Assembly (NCBI GenBank): GCA_003452735.1
Contig: DMNL01000161.1
Coordinates: 1 to 25,913, forward strand
DNA: 25,913 bases
Reading direction: 5' to 3'
Origin: Spirochaetaceae bacterium
GTDB taxonomy: Bacteria; Spirochaetota; Spirochaetia; Treponematales; Rectinemataceae
This document shows positions 1 to 8,059 of the stretch, piece after piece. Numbering within the stretch: position 1 is the stretch's first letter; every line of letters starts with the position of its first letter. Made by a program: the position numbers and the translations under genes. The notes under the pieces are model-generated. The model worked only from the letters and a program-made list of their open reading frames with translations. It did not search any database and was not told the DNA's origin.

Positions 1-1779
1 CTCTCGCGCTCTCGAGTCTTTGTCCTCAAGCAGCTTACGAAAGAAGACCTTTTCAAAATAGCGCGCCAAGCCCTCGAAGACAAAGAGCGAGGATATGGCC
101 TATACAATATTGGATTTGAGGATGGAGCGCTCGAGCATATCATAGAGACAGCAGATGGTGATGCGCGCAGTCTACTCAATGCCTTGGAGCTAGCTATCGA
201 AACCAGCAGTTCTCCTTGGCCCCCTCAGAAAGGATCGAACCTTTTTATCAGCATGAAAGATGCAGAGGAAAGCATTCAACGCCGCGCAGTGCTATACGAC
301 AAAGATGGCGATTACCACTTCGATACCATCAGTGCCTTTATAAAAAGTGTACGAGGCTCCGACCCTGATGCAAGCCTATACTGGCTTGCGCGTATGATAT
401 ACGCAGGAGAAGATCCCGATTTTATCTTGAGGCGACTTCTCATCCTTGCTTGTGAGGACATTGGCCTTGCAGATCCCCAAGCGATTACGGTGGTTAATTC
501 CTGCGCCCAAGCCTTTGATCGTGTGGGCTTGCCTGAAGGTCAGCTTCATCTCGTACATGCAACTCTATATTGTGCACTTGCTCCAAAATCTAACTCCATT
601 CTCTGCTACTTCGATGCCTTAGAAGCTGTGCAATCGGAACAGGCCGAAGTCCCAGACCATTTAAAAGATTCAAACCGCGATAAAGAGGCATTTGGCCACG
701 GAGAAGGCTATCAGTATCCTCATGCATATCGAGAACATTGGGTAGCCCAACAATATTTACCACCTTCCCTTATGGGAAGACTTTTCTATATTCCCGGTAG
801 TCTTGGATTCGAAGGTTCTAAGCGTCGAGATGTCTTGATCCGAAGAGAGGCTCAACTAGCAATACAGCCTGAAGATATAAGACAAATTGAAGATGTAAAC
901 CTCGTTTGGTCGAGAAAAGGCGAATCTCGGCTTCATTGGAGGATTCGCAGCGAATCTTCGGCTACGGAACGACTCCTCGCCATACGCACGGCAGCTTTTA
1001 ATGCTCTTCCACTTAAGCCAATCGATAATATCATAATTGTCGATCCGCGATCCGGATTCTATACGATGGAAGCGCTGAGGAGAACTCGCGAAGGCAAAGC
1101 TTTTGTCTTGCTAAACAATAAAGAAGCTCGCTTGGAGCTTGAAAACCTGAGCAAAACAGAAGAAGAAATAATCCAACCTGAAGTTGCTATATATGAAGAA
1201 CTTACAACCTCTAGTGCTGTAAGTGCCGCACTAAAATGTTTCTTGTCAGAGCTCAAGCCATCATTTGTGATTCTATGCGAATTCTGTCGTGTTCCCATCG
1301 CTATATACGAGATTTTAGCTGGGCTTACAGAATGTAAAGAAAATGAATCCTTTCGATTAACAGCTTTCGATGTAGATATAGAAGCATCTTCGCGCCTTTC
1401 TAGCGCACTAATAGCCATGGAAAATCTCAACGACAAGGAAAAGGAGTTTTGCAGTCATTTCTTGGCTTTTGAAAATGAACTTGGACATGGACCAACCTTT
1501 ACAAATTTTGACTCTAAAATATGTTCTACAAAGGAATGGTTCGACAAAATGAAGTCGACCATAAGCGCTTTCGATGTTCAAAAGACTATGCTTAAGACTT
1601 CCTATTCCAGGCCTATAGATGAAAAACAATTGGAAGCATGGCTAGATGCCTCGACTTTCTATGGTTCTAATTTTAGAAAAGCCTTCTCCGAGAGCGAGAC
1701 AGAAATGCTCAAGACTCTAATAGAAAAATTCAACAGAAATCCACAATGGCCTTTGAATATTCTATTCTTCGAATTTTGA
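1..1779 (+). CDS. rarA: Replication-associated recombination protein A (RarA/MgsA), 3' part, with C-terminal fusion
   Basis: Partial gene: the reading frame is open from base 1, and 592 residues are visible before TGA at 1777. RarA is an AAA+ ATPase of the clamp-loader/RuvB-like group that acts at stalled replication forks. The Walker A and B part lies off the left edge. The visible protein begins with LSRSRVFVL, the sensor-1 region typical of the family, followed by the lid (GDARSLLNALE) and the MgsA C-terminal oligomerisation region (KSVRGSDPDASLYWLARM, then CEDIGLADP, CALAPKSNS and GYQYPH). E. coli RarA would end near visible residue 290. Here about 300 more residues follow. They include a Rossmann-like stretch near visible residues 345-355 (IIIVDPRSGFYT), which resembles a methyltransferase motif I that has lost its glycines. 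I recall similar RarA plus unknown-domain fusions in cyanobacteria. The 3' end overlaps the convergent gene by 18 bases. Confidence 0.93.
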   Translation, partial: LSRSRVFVLKQLTKEDLFKIARQALEDKERGYGLYNIGFEDGALEHIIETADGDARSLLNALELAIETSSSPWPPQKGSNLFISMKDAEESIQRRAVLYDKDGDYHFDTISAFIKSVRGSDPDASLYWLARMIYAGEDPDFILRRLLILACEDIGLADPQAITVVNSCAQAFDRVGLPEGQLHLVHATLYCALAPKSNSILCYFDALEAVQSEQAEVPDHLKDSNRDKEAFGHGEGYQYPHAYREHWVAQQYLPPSLMGRLFYIPGSLGFEGSKRRDVLIRREAQLAIQPEDIRQIEDVNLVWSRKGESRLHWRIRSESSATERLLAIRTAAFNALPLKPIDNIIIVDPRSGFYTMEALRRTREGKAFVLLNNKEARLELENLSKTEEEIIQPEVAIYEELTTSSAVSAALKCFLSELKPSFVILCEFCRVPIAIYEILAGLTECKENESFRLTAFDVDIEASSRLSSALIAMENLNDKEKEFCSHFLAFENELGHGPTFTNFDSKICSTKEWFDKMKSTISAFDVQKTMLKTSYSRPIDEKQLEAWLDASTFYGSNFRKAFSESETEMLKTLIEKFNRNPQWPLNILFFEF

Positions 1780-2811
1780 TGATATTAGATGCAAACGTGA
1801 AGCTATAGTCTTTGAAGTCTGCAAGACATTGAATTCTTGACATATCTGCTCGTAGAAAGGCTCTGCATTCATATCGATTTTCCATGCTTCACCACGAAGA
1901 TAAGCTGGAAACCAATGTTCAGCCAATATCTTCCAGGCATCTTCTTCCAGCCCTGGAGTGATTGGATAAAAGCGAATGCCAGCAAGCTGAGAAGCACGAA
2001 ACATAGTTGCCGATGAACCAATAGCAACCATGCTCGAACGCTCAAAGCCTGCAGAAAGGGCAGCTCGGAGATACTCGCCAGGCTTTCCTCTTTCTCTTCC
2101 AGCAATGCGATAGAAACACTCTCCAAGCCCAGCATTTTGCCACATTCTCATGGCCGAAAGTTCAGCAAGATGGCTATAGACAAGCACTGTTGAACGAGGA
2201 GCAATATATTTTGCGCTGTGCAAGAATTCTTCGGCTGTGCTGAAATGGGGTACTCTTCCAATCTCCTGAATCAAACCTTCGGCCATAGAAAACCAATCTA
2301 TGATCAACATCTCTGCAGGATGTTTTTCGTTCATATTAAAAAGATCTTCAAGGGTCTTTTCTGAGAGACTATATTTTTCTAGAGTCTTGATAATCACTGC
2401 TCTCTGCATTGAAGGGAAAAGTGTATTTAGAACCCTAAGAGCTGCAAGAAGAATGACAATCGGATGCTCTCCACGTAAAGATGTCTCAAGAGCGACTGTC
2501 CTCCATACTTCACCCACAATCGATGGATCGACATTGCCCCCAAAGCAACCAATAAAAGAAGGCAGATAGGCCATTTCGTGCCAATATCTATGAATATCAA
2601 AAACAGCCCCTTCTGACTCGATAATTACAACTACTTGTTTGTCATGGAGGTGCAGAGGTTGGTCTATTCTTGTAGATTCATCAGATTGAGAAAATGTCTT
2701 TTGTGGAGATCCCCAACCACGCCCCCGGCGGTGTATCGGGGACTTCGCAGGCTGCCTTTCTTCTGCTGCATGAATATTTCTCACATCATCCTCATCTAAG
2801 CTTATCGGCAA
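1762..2811 (-). CDS. Degenerate HAD-like protein, probable pseudoenzyme
   Basis: This 349-residue protein starts at TTG. After a basic, low-complexity N-terminal tail of about 55 residues comes a HAD-like fold pattern. The motif I position (VVVIIESEGAVFD, residues 60-72) has ESEG where phosphatases have DxDG. Motif II is plausible (VLVYSH, Ser213), a motif III-like lysine lies in GKPGEYL (Lys243), and motif IV (AIGSSATM, about 263-270) lacks the acidic residues of GDSxxD. With both catalytic aspartates replaced, phosphatase activity is unlikely; a binding or structural role is inferred. The start is uncertain: AAAGG lies 11 bases before the TTG, which is rather far, and a GTG nine codons later is an alternative. 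The 3' end overlaps that of rarA. No transmembrane segment is evident. The HAD assignment rests on motif layout only. Confidence 0.7.
   Translation of the reverse strand: MPISLDEDDVRNIHAAEERQPAKSPIHRRGRGWGSPQKTFSQSDESTRIDQPLHLHDKQVVVIIESEGAVFDIHRYWHEMAYLPSFIGCFGGNVDPSIVGEVWRTVALETSLRGEHPIVILLAALRVLNTLFPSMQRAVIIKTLEKYSLSEKTLEDLFNMNEKHPAEMLIIDWFSMAEGLIQEIGRVPHFSTAEEFLHSAKYIAPRSTVLVYSHLAELSAMRMWQNAGLGECFYRIAGRERGKPGEYLRAALSAGFERSSMVAIGSSATMFRASQLAGIRFYPITPGLEEDAWKILAEHWFPAYLRGEAWKIDMNAEPFYEQICQEFNVLQTSKTIASRLHLISSKFEE
2709..2748. other. GC-rich block with short inverted repeat
   Basis: By hand count, 29 of the 40 bases 2711-2750 are G or C, far above the surrounding AT-rich sequence. TCCCC at 2710-2714 pairs with GGGGA at 2738-2742 around a 23-base loop. 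The block encodes the basic tail (HRRGRGWGS) of the HAD-like gene. It could be an inserted repeat element or simply a biased coding segment; a second copy would be needed to tell. Confidence 0.35.
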
Positions 2812-2868
2812 GTTGAAGCTAGCCTTTTATCAAAGCACAAATCTATTTTGAACAACAAACAACCTCTC

Positions 2869-2897
2869 TTGACGAACTTAATTGCATTGCGCATGCT
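2869..2897 (+). promoter_or_regulatory. Predicted promoter of folC (leaderless type)
   Basis: TTGACG (2869-2874) and CATGCT (2892-2897) are separated by 17 bases. Six bases separate the -10 box from the GTG start at 2904, so transcription would begin at or next to the start codon. No Shine-Dalgarno sequence precedes the GTG. The -10 is imperfect; the support comes from the same geometry recurring at other genes here. Confidence 0.45.
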
Positions 2898-2903
2898 CTA
2901 TGC

Positions 2904-4277
2904 GTGAATATTAGACATTTTTCATCCATTGATGGAGTTTTTGATTTTGTCCTTGGCTATGTCAATGTCGAAAAAGGTCAAGCAACCGAATTCAAGCTGG
3001 ATCGAATGTATTGGATGGCCTCCCAGCTCGGCAATCCGCATTTGGGAAGATTGACTGTACATGTGGCAGGTTCGAAGGGAAAGGGCTCGGTCGCAACATT
3101 GATTGCAAAAACACTCGAAGCCTCTGAACTGCGAACCGGACTCTACACTTCTCCCCATATCCTTTCTTGGAAAGAACGAATCACCGAATCAGGTATAGAG
3201 ATGCCAGATGAGTTCTTGCTGAAAGCTGCTGAAGAAGTCTATTCCTTAGTCGAAGGCAGGACTCAAGATGATTTTCCTGGCAATGAGTTGCCAACATATT
3301 TTGAATTGACTACCCTAATAGCCTTTTGCGCCTTCCGCATAGCTGGTTTCGATGCTCAAGTTATCGAGGTAGGATTAGGGGGGCGATTGGATTCGACAAA
3401 CATTGTCTCACCCGATGTTTGCATAATAACACCTATAGAACTTGAACATACTCAGTTTCTTGGCTCGACTATACCTCTTATTGCTGCCGAAAAAGCAGGC
3501 ATAATCAAAAGAGGTGTACCGATCTGTACGATTCAACCAAAAGAAGAAGCGCTCAAAGTGATCTTAAAGAAAGCCGAAGATATGGGAGCTTCCTGCCTAG
3601 TAGTTGGAAGAGATATTTCTGTGTCCGATATAAAGGTCAATACCCAAGGCACTTGCTGCAAATTATCCGCAACTGATACTACTCCTCCTAGCCTACTTCG
3701 ACTTCTGCAGGGTACTTCGATTGAAATCAGCACGCCTTTGATAGGCTCTATTTATGCTGGAAATATGGCTGTCTCTGCTCTTGCCCTTTCTCAGCTAGAC
3801 ATCGACCTGAAAACTGAACACATTCTTAAGGGCTTTGCTTCATCTTCTATGCTCGCGCGATTTGAGATAGTATCGCAATCTCCTTTCGTTGTGCTCGACG
3901 GAGCTCATACTCCAGAATCGATACGCAATATTCTTGCCACATTTCTAGAGCTTTCAAAGGCTCCGCGTATCTTATTATTTGGATGCGCTCATGATAAAAA
4001 ACATGAGGAAATAGCTAAAATACTATCCCCCTATTTTAACGAGATAATCATAACAAGACCTGGTACATTCAAACAGAGCGAACCAGCTATAGTATTTGAA
4101 AGCTTTCAAAAACAGATGTCAAATAACATTCTTATAGATTGCTATTTAATCGAAGATACAAATAGCGCAATAACTAAAGCTCTAAGCGATGCAAAAGAGA
4201 AAAATGCCTGTGTTCTAGTAACAGGCTCATTCTATCTATGCGCAGAGTTTAAAAAGTCGAGATTATGCTTTGAATAA
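2904..4277 (+). CDS. folC: Bifunctional folylpolyglutamate synthase/dihydrofolate synthase
   Basis: This 457-residue enzyme adds L-glutamate to dihydropteroate and/or to reduced folates with ATP in the cytoplasm. It belongs to the Mur ligase superfamily. The P-loop is VAGSKGKGSVATL (about residues 54-66), followed by the family segment GLYTSPH and by EVGLGGRLDSTNIV, which carries the Mg and substrate-binding residues. The C-terminal domain has VLDGAHTPESI (about residue 330). Length is normal for the family. The start codon is GTG with no upstream Shine-Dalgarno; nearby ATGs are out of frame, one running straight into a stop. Transcription is probably from the box pair just upstream. The 3' end overlaps the convergent DUF445 gene by 29 bases. 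Confidence 0.93.
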   Translation: MNIRHFSSIDGVFDFVLGYVNVEKGQATEFKLDRMYWMASQLGNPHLGRLTVHVAGSKGKGSVATLIAKTLEASELRTGLYTSPHILSWKERITESGIEMPDEFLLKAAEEVYSLVEGRTQDDFPGNELPTYFELTTLIAFCAFRIAGFDAQVIEVGLGGRLDSTNIVSPDVCIITPIELEHTQFLGSTIPLIAAEKAGIIKRGVPICTIQPKEEALKVILKKAEDMGASCLVVGRDISVSDIKVNTQGTCCKLSATDTTPPSLLRLLQGTSIEISTPLIGSIYAGNMAVSALALSQLDIDLKTEHILKGFASSSMLARFEIVSQSPFVVLDGAHTPESIRNILATFLELSKAPRILLFGCAHDKKHEEIAKILSPYFNEIIITRPGTFKQSEPAIVFESFQKQMSNNILIDCYLIEDTNSAITKALSDAKEKNACVLVTGSFYLCAEFKKSRLCFE

Positions 4278-5931
4278 AGCCTATCATTCCTCCTAGAATA
4301 CCACCAATCCATGTAATCCAGGCTAATTCTTTTTTTACTACTTGAAGGACAATGCGCTCAACTTCCTTCATGTCTAGGCTATCGATCCGCTCAGAGACCA
4401 TCGAAGTGATATCGAATGCATCTATTAGAATCGATATTCGCGCTTGAATAAGCTCTAGAAGCCCGTCGGTGAGCGATGCCGATAATTGCTCTACGTCGGA
4501 ATCTTGGATTTTCAAAATATCTGCAAAAGTCTTGCCTTTTGTCATATCCTTTAAGATCTCTACAAAGATCGCTCCTATTGTGTTGGAAGCGCTCATACTG
4601 GAAATCTGCGTGGCAGGAACTATGATTGAAAAGACGAATCCCGAAATAGCTTCGCTATTTGTTCGTATTCCCAAAATTTCTTCAAACTCCAGATCCGAAA
4701 GAGAGTCATAGACAAATTCAGCCCTCTGTCGCAACTCTTCAGTGGAATCTTTGAGCGATAAAACAACTTGCTCTAGTATGTCTCTGTTCTTAAAGCTAAT
4801 GGAGTCATTTGCGTGCTGATATGTCTCTGAATCTGTCTTTGTGGTTCCGGCTTCGTCCTTCGAGCGCCAGCTAAGGACTGCTTTGTAAAGGGCATCAGAA
4901 ATACTCTTGGGGGTGGAAGGGTCTTTCAAGATGCGTTCTATAGTCTGTATTAGATCCTCGATGGTCTCAGGCATAGCTTGAGCAATCTTAGCCTCATAAC
5001 CTGCAATAGAAATAAAAAGCCTTTGAATAGGCCCTAGTCTATCTAATGCTCTTTTTACAAATGATTGAGCTTCTGTTTCCAGCCTTGACCTAAATCCTTC
5101 GCTATGGAAAAAATTATCTATATAGTCTAGAAACCAGGAATATGCCTTCGGAACAAGTGCATCTGAGAGAGCCATAACCGTTGCATCTGGAGGAAGTTCT
5201 ATTGCTGCTCTTAAAAGATGATTGAGATTTGAAGACCTGGATATTGAGGGCTGAAAACTCTGCATATGTTTGGATTCTGAAAGTACTTTTGTTTCTAAAG
5301 AAGAACTAGCTTTGAGCACCGATGCTATGAATTGTTCTTTAGAAATTAGTTCTTTAAAGGTAAGCTTGCCAAGTCGGTTCAAGAATTCAGCAAACATTCC
5401 TTCGATAGAGCTTTGAATACTCTTGCGTTCCACTAAATGTTGCAGAGCCTCCACTATATTGCGTTGAAAAGCAGAAACTTCAGAGTCAATTGTTATTTGA
5501 TCTAAAGATTGGGCTTTTCCCCCTAATTCTTGGCTATTCGAATCTAGAAGAAGAACCGAGGGCTCGCTATCTTTTGCTGCTTCCTGGCTTGACTCTCTAA
5601 TTTGGAAAAAGATTTGTTCTGAATTCTGATTCAAAAATGCAGTAAAAGCTGATTTAATTGCTCGCATGATTGTCTGCCTGATTGCCGGAGACCTAATTCT
5701 CTGTGTTATTACCTCGGGAGTCAGGAGCTCTTTAGAGACCGTCTCTCCCAAACTAATTGCAAGCTTATCCTTTTCCCGAGGCAGCAAGCCTGGAGTGAAA
5801 GGCAATTGGATGCCTGCGAATCGGATTGTTTTGTATGGTCTAAAAAGCATTTTTATAGCGAGCCAGTTAGTAAAATACCCAATAATGGCACCTACGAGCG
5901 GCGGAAGAATCCATGCTTTAAAAAAATCCAT
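4249..5931 (-). CDS. DUF445 family membrane protein
   Basis: This 560-residue protein opens with the DUF445 (YheB-like) signature: a membrane segment and then GAIIGYFTNWLAIKMLF, IRFAGIQLPFTPGLLPREK and LAISLGETV. It ends with another hydrophobic helix (WIGGILGGMIGFIQSII). The middle, about 400 residues, is long, polar and probably helical, making the protein larger than typical DUF445 members, in which such segments lie between two membrane anchors. Molecular function is unknown for the family. I chose the ATG at 5931 because it begins the conserved MDFFKAWILPP and has AGGATGGA just upstream; an in-frame ATG 26 codons earlier lies inside the preceding gene. That gene stops two bases before this start, so the two are co-transcribed. 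Confidence 0.85.
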   Translation of the reverse strand: MDFFKAWILPPLVGAIIGYFTNWLAIKMLFRPYKTIRFAGIQLPFTPGLLPREKDKLAISLGETVSKELLTPEVITQRIRSPAIRQTIMRAIKSAFTAFLNQNSEQIFFQIRESSQEAAKDSEPSVLLLDSNSQELGGKAQSLDQITIDSEVSAFQRNIVEALQHLVERKSIQSSIEGMFAEFLNRLGKLTFKELISKEQFIASVLKASSSLETKVLSESKHMQSFQPSISRSSNLNHLLRAAIELPPDATVMALSDALVPKAYSWFLDYIDNFFHSEGFRSRLETEAQSFVKRALDRLGPIQRLFISIAGYEAKIAQAMPETIEDLIQTIERILKDPSTPKSISDALYKAVLSWRSKDEAGTTKTDSETYQHANDSISFKNRDILEQVVLSLKDSTEELRQRAEFVYDSLSDLEFEEILGIRTNSEAISGFVFSIIVPATQISSMSASNTIGAIFVEILKDMTKGKTFADILKIQDSDVEQLSASLTDGLLELIQARISILIDAFDITSMVSERIDSLDMKEVERIVLQVVKKELAWITWIGGILGGMIGFIQSIISTF

Positions 5932-5933
5932 GT

Positions 5934-6308
5934 TTATTCCATCCTGAGAGCAGCATTTCTTGCTTGATTTTCGCTGGAGTATGTATTTACTTCCAAGGCT
6001 GGAACCCATCCAGTTTGTCCAGCTTCTTGTATTCTAAACCAGAGTGTTCCTCGATCGCTTTCCGACGTACTATATTTGCTTTCTATAATCCGTAGAACGG
6101 TCCCTTTTCGGAGAATAGCAAGGTTTTGTGAACTATTGGTGGGATCGTTTTTCATTTGGCAATACTGGGAAGATATTATAAGCCATTGTGCATTTCCGCC
6201 AAGACTACTGTCTTCTGGCAGTCGCAAGCGCGGTTTACAAGCTGAGATAGCACCCAAGATAAATGAAGAGGCTAGAATAATTAATGAATACGCAAATATT
6301 CTCTTCAT
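5934..6308 (-). CDS. Lipoprotein with bacterial SH3-like domain
   Basis: This 124-residue protein has an N-terminal lipoprotein signal: MKR, a hydrophobic stretch, and lipobox ISAC with the lipidated Cys at residue 24. The rest resembles a single bacterial SH3 (SH3b) domain: an early segment ending SSQYCQMK, then LAILRKGTVLRIIE, and WFRIQEAGQTGWVP near the end. Such domains often bind peptidoglycan or act as interaction modules in the periplasm. The ATG at 6308 is preferred over one five codons upstream because GGGAC lies at a suitable distance before it. It is the first gene of a pair with the DUF445 membrane protein. The pairing suggests an envelope role, which is inference. Confidence 0.8.
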   Translation of the reverse strand: MKRIFAYSLIILASSFILGAISACKPRLRLPEDSSLGGNAQWLIISSQYCQMKNDPTNSSQNLAILRKGTVLRIIESKYSTSESDRGTLWFRIQEAGQTGWVPALEVNTYSSENQARNAALRME

Positions 6309-6365
6309 ACTGATGTCCCACATGATGATTATTTAAAGAAAACCGTGTAGTATTAAACAATAACT

Positions 6366-7013
6366 ATGCATAAGGCAATCGGCAAGGCAAGAAGCAAAGT
6401 ATTATTTTTCCTATTGCTTTTATTCAGCAATCTTAGCACTGCGCTGACAATTGGAGCTCTTCCAGCGCTAGAATTTGGCATGGGGTTTGCTGATGCCTGG
6501 ACAAATACCCAAAGCACTGCCACAGGATATCACAATGGATGGAATGTCTCAGCCGAAGCGAATTGGATATTCCGTATTTCTCTCGATAACAAGGATATCC
6601 ACAATGCTGGAAAAGAAATACCACCGCCTGTCTCAATTATATTGTCACCAGGATTCCATGCCCAATATATAGACATGTCTGCTTCTAACTGGCTTTCTGA
6701 TGGCTCGCGCTATAGGGCTTGGAGTGCAATCGGGCTTGGTCCAGAGTTGGATTTTGGCTTAGAATTCGTCGATTCAATAATGGTACACAAGAATAGCTTG
6801 CTGTTCTCTATATCATATCTTGCAAATTTCGCTAATTATACACAAACAACGCTTTATTCGGCATATAATTCGTGGGTTCTGAAAGTATCTTGGAATACCA
6901 GAATTGACCATAACACAGCTTTTTTTGCAGCCTTGCCTTTGGAATACGCATTCAGAGCGGATGGCAAGAGCATCTTATCTGGACTTGTTATGGGGATAAG
7001 ATATGAATTTTAG
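6366..7013 (+). CDS. Predicted outer-membrane beta-barrel protein
   Basis: This 215-residue protein begins with a basic n-region and a hydrophobic segment (KVLFFLLLLFSN), with probable signal peptidase I cleavage near STA-LTIG around residue 26. The mature part alternates aromatic or hydrophobic and polar residues, contains many Gly and Tyr, and ends with MGIRYEF. A C-terminal Phe after alternating residues is the usual recognition signal for the BAM machinery. I recognise no specific family. No Shine-Dalgarno precedes the ATG; possible -10 sequences TAGTAT and TATTAA lie 12 and 9 bases upstream. The gene is divergent from the SH3 lipoprotein gene and overlaps the caspase gene downstream by 11 bases, so the two are probably translated together. 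Confidence 0.72.
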   Translation: MHKAIGKARSKVLFFLLLLFSNLSTALTIGALPALEFGMGFADAWTNTQSTATGYHNGWNVSAEANWIFRISLDNKDIHNAGKEIPPPVSIILSPGFHAQYIDMSASNWLSDGSRYRAWSAIGLGPELDFGLEFVDSIMVHKNSLLFSISYLANFANYTQTTLYSAYNSWVLKVSWNTRIDHNTAFFAALPLEYAFRADGKSILSGLVMGIRYEF

Positions 7014-8019
7014 ATTCATATTTATGAATAGCAAAACTGTCTATTCATATATAAAAACGAAAGATAAAGCAAAACGGCCTTACAGGCATCGTAACCTGAT
7101 GAAAGGAGCTCTGATTGAACTAGTTCTATGGCTGCTTTTAGCAGGCTGTGAACTTTTTGCTCCAAACAATGCTACATTTCAAGGTAAGAAATATGCAATT
7201 GTAGTGGGTATAAATGAATATATCAATAATGATGACTTCGGTGATTTGAGTTTCTGTGTCGCTGATGCCAAAGCCATGGAAGCCATGCTGACAGATGCAG
7301 GCTGGAAAGTGGAGCCTATCGAGGCCGAATCAATGGAATCTGGCAATGATAAAGCAACGAAAGACAATATAAAACGCGCTTTGCAGGAAGTCCCAACCGA
7401 TGTATCGACATTTCTTTTTTATTTTTCAGGGCATGGTCATGTATATAGAGATCAAGCCTACATTGTGCCAAGCGATGTCGATAGTTCTTCTTATTCCAGA
7501 ATGATTTCAAGCATGATCTCCGCTACAGAATTTTCTGAGTGGCTTAGCAAGGTAGAGGCAAGCAACAAACTTGTCATCCTCGATTCTTGCTACTCAGGCG
7601 GCTTTGTGGATCCAGGGGATTGTATAGATGCTGCGCCAGGCAACATTGCATCTGACCAGATTTCTTCAAATATCGAAATGTTTTTGCGCTTTGGCGAGCT
7701 TCTTGCTCAAAACTCCGCTTCCGCTTCGAAAGATCCTTCAACAGCTCCTCTCGTAATCTCAGCCGCAGGCCGGAATGAAGAGTCCTGGGAATACTCAAGC
7801 AATGACGGCGGCTATGGAATATTCACTCACTATTTTCTCCAAGCCGCTGAAACATCGCAATTTGGCTCAATGAAAGGAGACTTCGATGGCGATGGGATTC
7901 TCTCTTGTATCGAAGCCTACAATTACGCGGAAAAAGCAATCGAAAAAGACAATAGATCCAATCAGCTCCCTCACATCTCAGGTGGCCTTAGAGATTTCGC
8001 TTTGATAGATTTACATTGA
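7003..8019 (+). CDS. Caspase-family (peptidase C14) lipoprotein with EF-hand loop
   Basis: This 338-residue protein has the caspase/metacaspase p20 layout: strand KYAIVVGINEY (63-73), ADAKAMEAML, catalytic His144 in FYFSGHGH, and catalytic Cys196 in VILDSCYSGG. Both catalytic residues are present, so it should be an active cysteine peptidase, probably cleaving after basic residues as orthocaspases do (family knowledge). Residues 293-304 read DFDGDGILSCIE, a complete EF-hand loop, suggesting calcium control. The N-terminus has lipobox LAGC (Cys49), so the protein is predicted to be anchored in the envelope. The ATG at 7003 has GGGGATA upstream and overlaps the previous gene. The ATG at 7099 would give a normal short lipoprotein signal (MKGALIELVLWLLLAGC) and may be the true start. 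Confidence 0.88.
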   Translation: MNFRFIFMNSKTVYSYIKTKDKAKRPYRHRNLMKGALIELVLWLLLAGCELFAPNNATFQGKKYAIVVGINEYINNDDFGDLSFCVADAKAMEAMLTDAGWKVEPIEAESMESGNDKATKDNIKRALQEVPTDVSTFLFYFSGHGHVYRDQAYIVPSDVDSSSYSRMISSMISATEFSEWLSKVEASNKLVILDSCYSGGFVDPGDCIDAAPGNIASDQISSNIEMFLRFGELLAQNSASASKDPSTAPLVISAAGRNEESWEYSSNDGGYGIFTHYFLQAAETSQFGSMKGDFDGDGILSCIEAYNYAEKAIEKDNRSNQLPHISGGLRDFALIDLH

Positions 8020-8059
8020 GACCTTTAAGCAAAAAACATGACAATAGTCCGAGCAATAC

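Noticed and set aside
2300..2569. Plus-strand open frame opposite the HAD-like gene
   Set aside because: No ribosome site and no recognisable features; the minus-strand frame spans a much longer, HAD-patterned protein.
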